NCBI GenBank assembly: GCA_017434845.1
Contig: JAFSGD010000015.1
Coordinates: 1 to 41,872 of the forward strand
Length of the DNA stretch: 41,872 bases
DNA from: Clostridia bacterium
GTDB taxonomy: Bacteria; Bacillota; Clostridia; Oscillospirales; CAG-382
Direction of reading: 5' to 3'
In this document: positions 1 to 6,162 of the stretch, piece after piece
How positions within the stretch are numbered: the first letter of the stretch is position 1
Layout of the letters: each line of letters begins with the position of its first letter
Translations under genes and position numbers: made by a program
Notes under the pieces: model-generated
Databases searched by the model: none
Told to the model about the DNA's origin: nothing
The model's input: only the letters and a program-made list of their open reading frames with translations

Positions 1-143
1 TTGCCCGCTTCATCTATCACGGGGCAGCCGCAACCCAGCCAATCGACAATAAAATGCTGATTGACCAAGCTGTAAGGAATAAGCAAAATGGCAAATACTA
101 AAATCGGCGTTAGTAGAACGGCTATTGTTTTAATTGAATTCAT
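1..143 (-). CDS. Small membrane protein, 3' end outside window (partial)
   Basis: The reading frame is open from an ATG at 143-141 to the window edge, giving 47 residues. An AAGGGGTGTG Shine-Dalgarno-like site lies 5 to 6 bases upstream. The product begins MNSIKT, followed by a hydrophobic segment (about residues 7-24) and then a Gly/Cys motif (WLGCGCP). This suggests one N-terminal membrane helix or signal anchor with a Cys pair just outside it. No function is recognised. The rest of the gene is missing, so total length, topology and family cannot be judged. It is probably real because of the ribosome site and the clean hydrophobic pattern. Confidence 0.6.
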   Translation of the reverse strand, partial: MNSIKTIAVLLTPILVFAILLIPYSLVNQHFIVDWLGCGCPVIDEAG

Positions 144-304
144 ACAATCACACCCCTTTGTTAAGTTCTTATTTTCCTAACTGTTCGACCTATTCTTATT
201 TATCGAACTGATTCAAAAGAACCAGCATCGCATTTGTACATACAAATGCTTTATTGGGCTATGCCCAAACCCATTTTATAATAACACAACAGTAGAAATT
301 TTTC

Positions 305-414
305 AAGTTTTATTCCGACTTCGTCGGAGTGATATTTTATTTTAAAAATTCCTCGCCGATGGCGAGATATTTTTTAAAATAAAGTGTTATTGAAGCCTAT
401 CGGCTTCAGTGGTA
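305..414. repeat. Inverted arm of hairpin-array repeat
   Basis: Three stem-loops follow each other: TCCGAC-ttc-GTCGGA, CTCGCC-gat-GGCGAG and GAAGCC-tatc-GGCTTC. They are joined by AGTGATATT, AGATATT and AGTGGTATT, which are inverse versions of the AATATCACT spacer seen to the right. An additional A/T inverted repeat (TATTTTAAAAA with TTTTTAAAATA) brackets the middle hairpin. Reading this arm on the minus strand gives the same hairpin-spacer logic as 428-575. The block as a whole therefore has two opposed arms. Confidence 0.6.
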
Positions 415-501
415 TTTTATTCGCCTCAAACTGCCGAAGGCAATATCACTCGGCTTTAGCCGAATATAACTGCGAAGCAATATAACTCGCCGAATGAATA
501 A

Positions 502-527
502 CCCCACAAAACTATGTTTTGTGGGGA
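502..527. repeat. Nested 11-bp palindrome inserted in copy A
   Basis: CCCCACAAAAC-tat-GTTTTGTGGGG is a perfect 11-bp stem. It sits inside the CGCC...GGCG hairpin of the array, where copy B at 23455-23464 has only a short loop. This looks like a separate palindromic unit that inserted into, or expanded within, the repeat. Confidence 0.6.
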
Positions 528-548
528 CCCCATGAGGCGAATAAAACT

Positions 549-575
549 GCGAGACTTCCTTTCGGGAAGTCTCGC
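549..575 (-). terminator. Likely terminator of the amidase gene
   Basis: An 11-bp stem with a 5-base loop lies about 30 bases beyond the stop at 606. On the minus strand it is followed by AGTTTTATT, a modest U-rich tail. It also forms the last module of repeat copy A. Confidence 0.5.
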
Positions 576-605
576 AAAAGCAAAGCTTTATTTTTATTAT
601 AAACG

Positions 606-1349
606 TTATCTTAATTTCAAAAAGCTTCCGTAGCTGTATCCCTGAATTCCGTTATAACGAACGAGATACCATTCGCCGCTTTGACCGGTGATCTCAACCG
701 TTGTTCCGTTGGGAATCTGCCCGATTATCGTTGCGTTCAGGTCGGGCGCTTCGCGAATATTAAGCCTGCCGCCCTGCGTTGTAACGGTCGCGCGTTGCAT
801 CGGCGAGGGGTCAACGAGGGTTATTCCGAAATAATCGGCAACCGAAAGCGAAAGGTTTTTTGCGATCTCTTTAAGGTTTGCTTTTATCCATTCGGCATCG
901 GATGGGTTGTCGTGGTAAGCAAGCTCAACCAAAATCGAGGGCGCGCTCGTGTTGTTGAGCTCATAAAGCATCGTTGTCGGCAGAGCGCGCACGCGGTCGG
1001 GCTGCGGGTATATCTTTTTGAGGTTAGCAACCGTTATGTCGGCGGCGCGCTTTCCGTTAACGCTCGTCGGGTAATAATAAACGTCGCTGCCGGTTTGCTT
1101 TCCGTAGTTGGCGTTTCCCGCTGCGTTTGAATGAAGCGCAAGGTGAAGGGCATAATCGCCTGCGTTTGAAAGCCGCACCGAATCGCCGACGGTTCCTTCG
1201 GGGTTGTTTCTCGTAAAGGTGATTCCGCTTGCGGTAAGATAGGGCTCCATATAATCGGCAATAAGGTTCATGTAATATTCCTCGCTGCCGCTTCCGTCGT
1301 AGTATATGTTGTATTCTTGTGTCGACGGGCTCAAAAATAGCATTGGCAT
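606..1349 (-). CDS. N-acetylmuramoyl-L-alanine amidase with C-terminal SH3 domain
   Basis: The 247-residue product resembles Amidase_3 enzymes, zinc hydrolases that cut the bond between muramic acid and the stem peptide. The second half of the fold is recognisable: LHSNA (His-x-Asn zinc motif, about residues 72-76) and VELAYHDN (catalytic Glu, about 141-148). Residues about 187-247 form a bacterial SH3 domain (LNIREAP...GYSYGSFLKL) likely to bind peptidoglycan. The usual N-terminal DPGHGG zinc motif is replaced by LSPSTQEYN, so one canonical zinc ligand is missing. There is no obvious signal peptide. An AAGGAGGAG ribosome site precedes the ATG. A spore or lysis role is possible but not shown. 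Confidence 0.8.
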   Translation of the reverse strand: MPMLFLSPSTQEYNIYYDGSGSEEYYMNLIADYMEPYLTASGITFTRNNPEGTVGDSVRLSNAGDYALHLALHSNAAGNANYGKQTGSDVYYYPTSVNGKRAADITVANLKKIYPQPDRVRALPTTMLYELNNTSAPSILVELAYHDNPSDAEWIKANLKEIAKNLSLSVADYFGITLVDPSPMQRATVTTQGGRLNIREAPDLNATIIGQIPNGTTVEITGQSGEWYLVRYNGIQGYSYGSFLKLR

Positions 1350-1370
1350 AAAAATCTCCTCCTTAACGCC

Positions 1371-1399
1371 ATAATATGCAAAAAAAGCAAAAACAGCAA
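1371..1399 (-). promoter_or_regulatory. Putative promoter of the amidase gene
   Basis: On the minus strand TTGCTG (1399-1394) and TATTAT (1376-1371) are 17 bases apart. The -10 lies about 20 bases before the start codon. The -35 is imperfect. Confidence 0.45.
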
Positions 1400-1428
1400 C
1401 AAATTTAAAAGATTTTTGTTAAAAGCTA

Positions 1429-1457
1429 TTGACAAATCCCGCTCGATGTGGTATTAT
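1429..1457 (+). promoter_or_regulatory. Promoter of the infC operon
   Basis: TTGACA (1429-1434) and TATTAT (1452-1457) have exactly 17 bases between them. The site stands about 170 bases before infC, leaving a long structured leader. Confidence 0.85.
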
Positions 1458-1463
1458 TTTTTG

Positions 1464-1630
1464 GCACAAAGAAGCAGAGCTCAGCTCTCACCCTGCGGCA
1501 ACAAGCCTTGCTCGGTCAATATTTTCGGTCGGTCGAACTATGCGATCGGTCGGTTTTTGGCTGTGCAAAGCGGGGTTTTAACTGCTTTGCATTTCTTTTT
1601 TATGACCAATTATTATGGAGGTGTCCTACC
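1464..1630 (+). promoter_or_regulatory. infC leader RNA with attenuator, L20-leader-like
   Basis: The transcribed leader is about 165 bases and rich in complementary GGTCGGTCG/CGATCGGTCGG segments. It ends with a terminator: GCAAAGCGG (1565-1573) pairs with CTGCTTTGC (1582-1590), one G-U pair included, followed by ATTTCTTTTTT. A terminator upstream of infC fits the ribosomal-protein L20 autoregulation known for infC-rpmI-rplT operons in Firmicutes. Placing it in that class is inference from position and structure, not from a covariance match. Confidence 0.6.
1565..1601 (+). terminator. Attenuator hairpin in the infC leader
   Basis: A 9-bp stem is followed by a U-rich run (ATTTCTTTTTT) 30 bases before the infC start codon. 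It would stop transcription before the coding region unless an alternative fold forms. Confidence 0.65.
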
Positions 1631-2152
1631 ATCGCCGCTAAAAATTCTTCTTTAATTAACGAAGAGATCAGAGCAAACGAGGTTCGTGTTATCGGTGCTG
1701 ACGGCAACCAGCTTGGCGTTATGAAGCTTTCCGAAGCACTCCGCCTTTCCAACGAGGCCGCGCTCGACCTTGTCGAGATTGCGCCCGATTCGGTTCCCCC
1801 CGTTTGCAAAATCATGGATTACGGCAAATTCCGCTTTGAAAAAGAAAAGCGCGAAAAGGAACAGCGCAAAAAGCGCCAGATTATCGAGCTTAAAGAAATT
1901 CAGCTCAAATGCCGTATAGATACCCACGATTTCAATACTAAGCTTTCACATACCCTTAAGTTTTTATCACAGGGTAATAAAGTTAAGGTCATGGTTAAGT
2001 TCTCGGGCAGAGAAATGGCACACACCGAGCTCGGCGCACAGCTTCTCGACAGATTCTTAGAAGGCTGCGGCGAAAGCGCAACGGTTGAAAAGAAGCCCCT
2101 TCTCGATGGCAGAAACATGACAATGATCTTAGCACCTAAAAAGTCAAAATAA
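1631..2152 (+). CDS. infC: Translation initiation factor IF-3
   Basis: The 173-residue protein starts at an ATC codon (1631-1633) and matches IF-3 throughout: an N-terminal domain with NEEIRANEVRVIGADGNQLG (about residues 10-29), the DLVEIAP and PVCKIMDYGKF linker region, and a C-terminal domain ending LDGRNMTMILAPKK. IF-3 binds the 30S subunit and rejects non-AUG starts. No in-frame ATG, GTG or TTG fits near the family N-terminus. GGAGGTG (1617-1623) is 7 bases upstream of the ATC, the ideal distance. Rare AUU/AUC/AUA starts are conserved in infC for autoregulation. The longer frame back to 1448 overlaps the promoter and leader and is not credible. It heads an operon with rpmI and rplT. Confidence 0.93.
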   Translation: MAAKNSSLINEEIRANEVRVIGADGNQLGVMKLSEALRLSNEAALDLVEIAPDSVPPVCKIMDYGKFRFEKEKREKEQRKKRQIIELKEIQLKCRIDTHDFNTKLSHTLKFLSQGNKVKVMVKFSGREMAHTELGAQLLDRFLEGCGESATVEKKPLLDGRNMTMILAPKKSK

Positions 2153-2170
2153 CCGAAAGGAATTACTACA

Positions 2171-2368
2171 ATGGGAAAAATCAAAACACACAAGGCTTCC
2201 GCAAAGCGTTTCTCTTTTACCGGCACCGGTAAGATCAAGATGAACCACCCCGGCAAGCGTCACAAGACCGGCCTCAAGCCGAGCAAGACCAAGAGAGCTC
2301 TCAGAAAAGCAGCTTACGTAAGCGACGCTCGCTATGACGATCTCAAGAGAATGATTCCCTATAAATAA
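2171..2368 (+). CDS. rpmI: 50S ribosomal protein bL35
   Basis: This 65-residue, highly basic protein has the family pattern MGKIKTHKASAKRF, then GKRHKTGLKPSKTKRALRK. bL35 is part of the large ribosomal subunit. The start has a GAAAGGA site about 8 bases upstream. It lies 18 bases after infC and 16 before rplT, as in other Firmicutes. Length is normal for the family. Confidence 0.97.
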   Translation: MGKIKTHKASAKRFSFTGTGKIKMNHPGKRHKTGLKPSKTKRALRKAAYVSDARYDDLKRMIPYK

Positions 2369-2384
2369 ACGGAGGTTTTGAAAG

Positions 2385-2738
2385 ATGGCAAGAATTAAAG
2401 GCGCACTTGCGACCAGAAAAAGAAGAAATAAAATGCTCAAGCTCGCAAAGGGCTATTGGGGCGCAAAAAGCAAACACTTCAAGATGGCTAAGCAGGCTGT
2501 TCTTAAGAGCGGCAACTATGCTTTCGCCGGCAGAAAACAGAAGAAGAGAGATTTCCGTTCTCTTTGGATCACCCGTATCTCTGCTCAGTGCAAGGTAGAG
2601 GGTATCAATTACTCCCGCTTTATGTACGGTCTCAAGAAGAGCGGCATCGAGCTCAACCGTAAGATGCTCAGCGAGCTCGCTATCAACGATAAGGCTGCTT
2701 TCGCTCAGCTCGTTGAAACTGCAAAGAAGGCTCTTTAA
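2385..2738 (+). CDS. rplT: 50S ribosomal protein bL20
   Basis: The 117-residue protein begins [16 protein letters not shown] and continues [34 protein letters not shown] and [19 protein letters not shown], all typical of bL20. It binds 23S rRNA early in 50S assembly and in Bacilli also represses its own operon through the mRNA leader. GGAGG lies upstream of the ATG. This is the last gene of the infC operon. Confidence 0.97.
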   Translation: MARIKGALATRKRRNKMLKLAKGYWGAKSKHFKMAKQAVLKSGNYAFAGRKQKKRDFRSLWITRISAQCKVEGINYSRFMYGLKKSGIELNRKMLSELAINDKAAFAQLVETAKKAL

Positions 2739-2750
2739 TTTAAGATTTGT

Positions 2751-2776
2751 TCCCCAAAAAACGAACACTTTTTGGG
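2751..2776 (+). terminator. Hairpin after rplT
   Basis: CCCCAAAAA and TTTTTGGGG form a 9-bp stem with an 8-base loop shortly after the rplT stop. The following tail (AAATCTTTAAGG) is poor in T, so efficiency is uncertain. Confidence 0.5.
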
Positions 2777-2806
2777 GAAATCTTTAAGGATAATTTAAAT
2801 CTTTTG

Positions 2807-2835
2807 TTGACATGTGTCGAAATCTTTGATATAAT
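2807..2835 (+). promoter_or_regulatory. Promoter of rpsU
   Basis: Perfect consensus: TTGACA (2807-2812), 17 bases, TATAAT (2830-2835). The short leader contains a small TTTCC-tc-GGAAA hairpin before the ribosome site AAGGGAGGG. Confidence 0.9.
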
Positions 2836-2888
2836 GTCCCCATTAGATGCGATTTCCTCGGAAACCGATGTAAGGGAGGGTTACAAAA

Positions 2889-3065
2889 TTGGCAGAGGTC
2901 AGAGTTAAGGAGAACGAAACTATCGACAGCGCTCTCCGCAGATTCAAAAGATCTTATCTCAGAAGCGGCGTGCCGGCTGAAATTCGTAAGAGAGAACATT
3001 ACGAAAAGCCCAGCGTTAAGCGTAAGAAGAAGTCCGAAGCGGCTCGTAAGCGCAAGTTCAGATAA
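2889..3065 (+). CDS. rpsU: 30S ribosomal protein bS21
   Basis: A 58-residue basic protein, [20 protein letters not shown], continuing to a Lys/Arg-rich tail ([15 protein letters not shown]), matches bS21 of the small subunit. It starts with TTG at 2889-2891, 8 bases after AAGGGAGGG. No ATG or GTG is available at the family N-terminus. bS21 contacts the anti-Shine-Dalgarno region of 16S rRNA. The gene stands alone between a strong promoter and a strong terminator. Confidence 0.95.
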   Translation: MAEVRVKENETIDSALRRFKRSYLRSGVPAEIRKREHYEKPSVKRKKKSEAARKRKFR

Positions 3066-3107
3066 GCTTTAAATCTTTGCAATTTTGTTCTTAAACAAAA
3101 TACAAAC

Positions 3108-3143
3108 AATACAACGGTCAAACGCCGTTGTATTTTTGTTTTT
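3108..3143 (+). terminator. Terminator of rpsU
   Basis: AATACAACGG (3108-3117) and CCGTTGTATT (3125-3134) make a 10-bp stem followed by TTTGTTTTT. This is a textbook Rho-independent terminator. Confidence 0.85.
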
Positions 3144-3148
3144 GTCTA

Positions 3149-3177
3149 TTGCAAATAAAAAGAAAATGCGTTATAAT
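3149..3177 (+). promoter_or_regulatory. Promoter of the GH26-like lipoprotein gene
   Basis: TTGCAA (3149-3154), 17 bases, TATAAT (3172-3177). It excludes the upstream in-frame ATGs of the long open frame as starts. Confidence 0.7.
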
Positions 3178-3204
3178 ATTTCCAACATCAAATCGGAGGT
3201 TAAA

Positions 3205-5106
3205 ATGAAAAGACTATTATCGTTTGTTCTTTTGCTTGCGCTTGCGGTTCCGCTTCTTGCTTCCTGCGAGACCAACCCCTCGGGCGAAAACAGCGGCGAA
3301 AGCTTGGCCGAATCTCAAACGGAGGAATCCGGCATGATACCCGACGAAAACGCAAAGATACTTTGGAATGAAGCCTTTGCCGATAAAGCAAGCGGCTTTG
3401 AAAATGCCGATGAGGTTTATAAGCTTACAGCTTATTCCGACGGAAAAGAGCTCGAATCCTTCGATTCTGTTCCCGATGGCGATAACCGCTATATTTTCGA
3501 GGGCGAGGATAAAACCCGTGTTGCGGTTCTTTCCGAGGGTTATGCGCTTACTCTGCCCGGAACCAATATTGAAGCCGATTTCTCGCTCGGTGCTTTAAGA
3601 AGCAAATATAAGGGCGAGGGCTATGTGCTCACAGTTACTTATGAGGATCAAAACCCCTACGGCGATAACGAAAAGGGCTTTAAGATCTATTATGACGAAT
3701 GGCTTGCCCGTTATCTTGAAAACGTAGAATTTCTTACGGAAAACAGCATCCGCCGCACCCGCGCGGCAGGCTCAAGCGAAACCCTGCTGCCCGGCTTTGT
3801 TGTTAACTATTACGATATGCAGATCAACCTCGCATCGAAGATGGAGTATGATTATTACAGCATCGCAATAGTTCGCCCTGCCGATTCCTATGAGCATTTC
3901 TGGCTGTTCGTGCTCAAATCCGACAAGAAAATGACCGATGAGATCGACGCTGTCGTCGCTTCGTTCAAAGAGCTTGAAAAGAAGGGAACCCCTGTTAACA
4001 GCGTTGGCTCCTATGAGCTTAAGATTCCCGAATTTTGGAACGAGGAAACCAAGGCGTATTATAACAAGATCCAAAACCAAACCACCGTTGATTTCGGCGC
4101 GTTCTATGAAAAGAACGATCCCGAATACGTAAAGTGGCTTGCTTCGGAGGAAGCGCTCAACAACGAGCTTGATATCTTCATGACCTATTACCATATCGGC
4201 TGGTATGGCAGTAACTATACAAAAACCGATATCGACCTCAACTTCCTCAATGCACAGGCGGGCGGCAACGGCTTTAACGGCAAGCCCGTTCTCGAGCTTA
4301 CCTATCAGTTCTCCACAACAAACAACGGTCTCGGCGGCTATACTCCCATGTATGATATCTGCCGCGGCAGAGTTGATGCACAGTTCCGTCAGCTCGCAAA
4401 GGATATTAAGGCATACGGCAAGCCTGTTCTCTTCCGTCTTAACAACGAAATGAACACCGACTGGACCAGCTATTGCGGAATGCAGACAATGCTTGACCCC
4501 GACGTGTTTATCGATACCTGGCGCCGACTTTACGATATCTTTAAGGAAGAGGGCGTAGATAACTGCATTTGGATCTGGAACCCCATCGCAACAAGCTGTC
4601 CTTACAGCAACTGGGGCGATCAGCTTAACTATTGGCCCGGCTCCGATTACGTTCAAATGCTCGGCCTTACCTATTATCAGATGAATAACGATAACCTTTG
4701 TGAATCGTTCCGTCAGATGTATACCGAGCTTTACGAAAAGAACACTCCTTGGTTCGATAATTTCCCCGCAATTCTCGGTGAGTTTGCTTGCGGCGCGGGT
4801 GCAAGCGTTGTTTATGATTGGGATAAACAGCAATACGTTCCCGCCGACAATATCGAGCTTAAGCGTCAGTGGCAAGCTGATTGGATCAAGGGTATGTTCG
4901 ATTGCTTCGAAAAGAATCAGAACAGCGGCTATGAATTCTGTAAGAATATCAAGATCGCGGTTTGGTTCTCCGCTAACGACTATGTTGATATCAACGGCGT
5001 TTCCACCGTTAACAACTATCTAAGGCTCGACGAGGGCGTTCCGCTTGCGCTTCAGGCATTCCGCGAGGGCTATGCCGCGCTTAAGGCTCGCAGGGAAGAG
5101 CAGTAA
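3205..5106 (+). CDS. Lipoprotein glycoside hydrolase, GH26-like (putative beta-mannanase or related)
   Basis: The start at 3205 has TCGGAGG 8 bases upstream and gives 633 residues. The N-terminus is a lipoprotein signal (MKRLLSFVLLLALAV...LLASC), so Cys about 22 should be lipidated and the enzyme held on the outer face of the membrane. A non-catalytic region (about 25-290) precedes a TIM barrel. The barrel shows FRLNNEMNTDW (candidate acid/base Glu), NCIWIWNPI, YVQMLGLTYYQ and PAILGEFACGAG (candidate nucleophile Glu), an arrangement typical of clan GH-A enzymes such as GH26 endo-mannanases. Substrate is not established; mannan or other beta-glycans are plausible. It is a single-gene unit with a strong terminator. 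Confidence 0.75.
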   Translation: MKRLLSFVLLLALAVPLLASCETNPSGENSGESLAESQTEESGMIPDENAKILWNEAFADKASGFENADEVYKLTAYSDGKELESFDSVPDGDNRYIFEGEDKTRVAVLSEGYALTLPGTNIEADFSLGALRSKYKGEGYVLTVTYEDQNPYGDNEKGFKIYYDEWLARYLENVEFLTENSIRRTRAAGSSETLLPGFVVNYYDMQINLASKMEYDYYSIAIVRPADSYEHFWLFVLKSDKKMTDEIDAVVASFKELEKKGTPVNSVGSYELKIPEFWNEETKAYYNKIQNQTTVDFGAFYEKNDPEYVKWLASEEALNNELDIFMTYYHIGWYGSNYTKTDIDLNFLNAQAGGNGFNGKPVLELTYQFSTTNNGLGGYTPMYDICRGRVDAQFRQLAKDIKAYGKPVLFRLNNEMNTDWTSYCGMQTMLDPDVFIDTWRRLYDIFKEEGVDNCIWIWNPIATSCPYSNWGDQLNYWPGSDYVQMLGLTYYQMNNDNLCESFRQMYTELYEKNTPWFDNFPAILGEFACGAGASVVYDWDKQQYVPADNIELKRQWQADWIKGMFDCFEKNQNSGYEFCKNIKIAVWFSANDYVDINGVSTVNNYLRLDEGVPLALQAFREGYAALKARREEQ

Positions 5107-5128
5107 CGGCGATTGATCGATTGATTGT

Positions 5129-5164
5129 GCGAGAGAAAAACTTTTAAAAAGCTTTTTCTCTCGC
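5129..5164 (+). terminator. Long hairpin after the GH26-like gene
   Basis: GCGAGAGAAAAA (5129-5140) and TTTTTCTCTCGC (5153-5164) form a 12-bp stem about 22 bases after the stop. No pure T tail follows, so this may be a processing or stabilising structure rather than the terminator itself. Confidence 0.5.
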
Positions 5165-5198
5165 GCTCTCTTTTCAAAATTTCCAATAATAAAAACAA

Positions 5199-5229
5199 AA
5201 AAGAAGCTCGACAGAGCTTCTTTTATTTT
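5199..5229. terminator. Bidirectional terminator between convergent genes
   Basis: AAAAGAAGCTC (5199-5209) and GAGCTTCTTTT (5214-5224) form an 11-bp stem with a GACA loop. A T-rich run follows on the plus strand (ATTTTA), and another on the minus strand (TTTTTTGTTTTT). It separates the GH26-like gene from the amidohydrolase that converges on it. Confidence 0.75.
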
Positions 5230-5293
5230 AAAGTTTTTGGGGAGAGAGCTCGAGAGAGGAGCTTTTTTCAAAAAGCGCCTCTTTCGTATAAAT

Positions 5294-6103
5294 CTAAAGA
5301 TCGAAAACCTTTTTTGCGTTTTCGCAATAAATAAGGTCTTTTTCGGCATCGGTGAGCGCACATTCCTCGAGCTCGTGAAAGGCAAAGTCGGTGCGCCAAA
5401 GCGGGTAATCAGAGCCGAACATAACCCTTTCAACGCCATGCTTCTCGATAAGGTTATAGAGCGAGTTGGCGTCCATGCCGAGCCGCGCCTCGCTCGTGTC
5501 GGTGTAAACGGGGGTTCCGATAAGGTATTCCTTGGCTTCGTCCCAAACGCTGTATCCGCACATGTGTGCCGCAATAATAGTAAGCTCGGGCAGCTTTTCA
5601 AGAATGTTTCGAATGCGCTTCGGTGTCGAAAAATCGGTGTTTTTGTCGCCCGCGTGGAAAAGTATGGGAAGCTTAAGTCTTGCCGCTTCCTTGTAAATCT
5701 CGATCGCGTTTGCGTCGTCAACGAAAAAACGCTGAAAATCCGAATGTATCTTAATGCCCTTTGCCCCAAGTGCTTTGCAACGCTCGAGCTCGCGCACGGT
5801 TTCGTCGAAATCAATAAGCGGATGGAATGATGCAAGCGGAATAAAACGCGGGTCGTTGCTTGCGGTATTTATCAAAAAATCGTTGCCGACCTGCGCGTGA
5901 GCGATATCGGGCTTTAGTGTTGCCGACGAAATAACGAAGCGGATGTTTTCAAACTCCTCGGCACCGCGAAATATTCCTTCAACCGAGCCGTCGCCCTGAC
6001 GCAAAAGGGAATAATAGTTAACTATGTTGTCTGCCGCGCGAATTGCGATCTTGTCGGGCCAGACGTGTGTGTGAATATCTATAATTTCTCTGGTAATACT
6101 CAT
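5294..6103 (-). CDS. Amidohydrolase family protein (Amidohydro_2)
   Basis: The 269-residue TIM-barrel protein carries the metal and catalytic motifs of the Amidohydrolase_2 family: IDIHTHVWPDK (about 8-18), GAKGIKIHSDFQ (about 112-123), PILFHAGD (about 145-152), IIAAHMCG (about 173-180) and MFGSDYPLWR (about 224-233). Members hydrolyse or decarboxylate diverse substrates with one metal ion; the actual substrate cannot be told. The ribosome site (TAGGTAG) is weaker than that of its neighbours. It lies about 60 bases after the Cys/Asp-run gene and may share its transcript, although a strong hairpin stands between them. Confidence 0.85.
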   Translation of the reverse strand: MSITREIIDIHTHVWPDKIAIRAADNIVNYYSLLRQGDGSVEGIFRGAEEFENIRFVISSATLKPDIAHAQVGNDFLINTASNDPRFIPLASFHPLIDFDETVRELERCKALGAKGIKIHSDFQRFFVDDANAIEIYKEAARLKLPILFHAGDKNTDFSTPKRIRNILEKLPELTIIAAHMCGYSVWDEAKEYLIGTPVYTDTSEARLGMDANSLYNLIEKHGVERVMFGSDYPLWRTDFAFHELEECALTDAEKDLIYCENAKKVFDL

Positions 6104-6121
6104 GTTTCTACCTAAATGAAT

Positions 6122-6154
6122 GCGGCAAGCTTAAAGCTTGCCGCAAAGTGTTTT
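6122..6154. terminator. Hairpin between the Cys/Asp-run gene and the amidohydrolase
   Basis: GCGGCAAGCTT and AAGCTTGCCGC form a long near-perfect stem, 6122-6145. The T run (GTTTTTTTTG) lies on the plus strand side. On the minus strand the hairpin is followed by ATTCATTTAGG only, so minus-strand termination would be partial at best. Confidence 0.5.
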
Positions 6155-6162
6155 TTTTGTTT

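Larger units (their letters stand above)
415..575 (+). repeat. Hairpin-array repeat, copy A
   Basis: The order of modules is GCC-gaa-GGC, AATATCACT, CGGCT-tt-AGCCG, AATATAACT, GC-gaa-GC, AATATAACT, a CGCC...GGCG pair, AATAAAACT, and a final 11-bp hairpin GCGAGACTTCC/GGAAGTCTCGC. A 13-base inverted pair (TTTTATTCGCCTC at 415-427, complement at 534-546) encloses most of it. The same order of modules occurs at 23396-23502. Both copies end just beyond the stop codon of a minus-strand gene. The family resembles small non-coding repeats of Firmicutes, but I cannot assign a name. Confidence 0.75.
144..605. other. 462-bp gene-free stretch filled with short hairpins
   Basis: No supported gene lies here. 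The first 150 bases are A+T-rich and would hold the promoter of the leftmost minus-strand gene. From about 305 to 575 the DNA is made of consecutive small stem-loops separated by AATATMACT-like spacers or their inverse. The individual arms are listed as repeats. No transposase fragment was found. Confidence 0.75.

Noticed and set aside
305..575. CRISPR array or insertion sequence
   Set aside because: Repeat units are under 20 bases with no unique spacers, and no transposase frame is present.
1448..1630. Longer infC reading frame starting at ATG 1448
   Set aside because: The extension overlaps the -10 hexamer and the attenuator and encodes no IF-3-like residues.
2836..2888. Riboswitch before rpsU
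   Set aside because: The leader is about 50 bases with only one tiny hairpin; too little to support a riboswitch.
3772..4875. Long minus-strand open frame of 367 codons opposite the GH26-like gene
   Set aside because: It is antisense to a gene with signal peptide and catalytic motifs and has low-complexity hydrophobic wording without a start signal.
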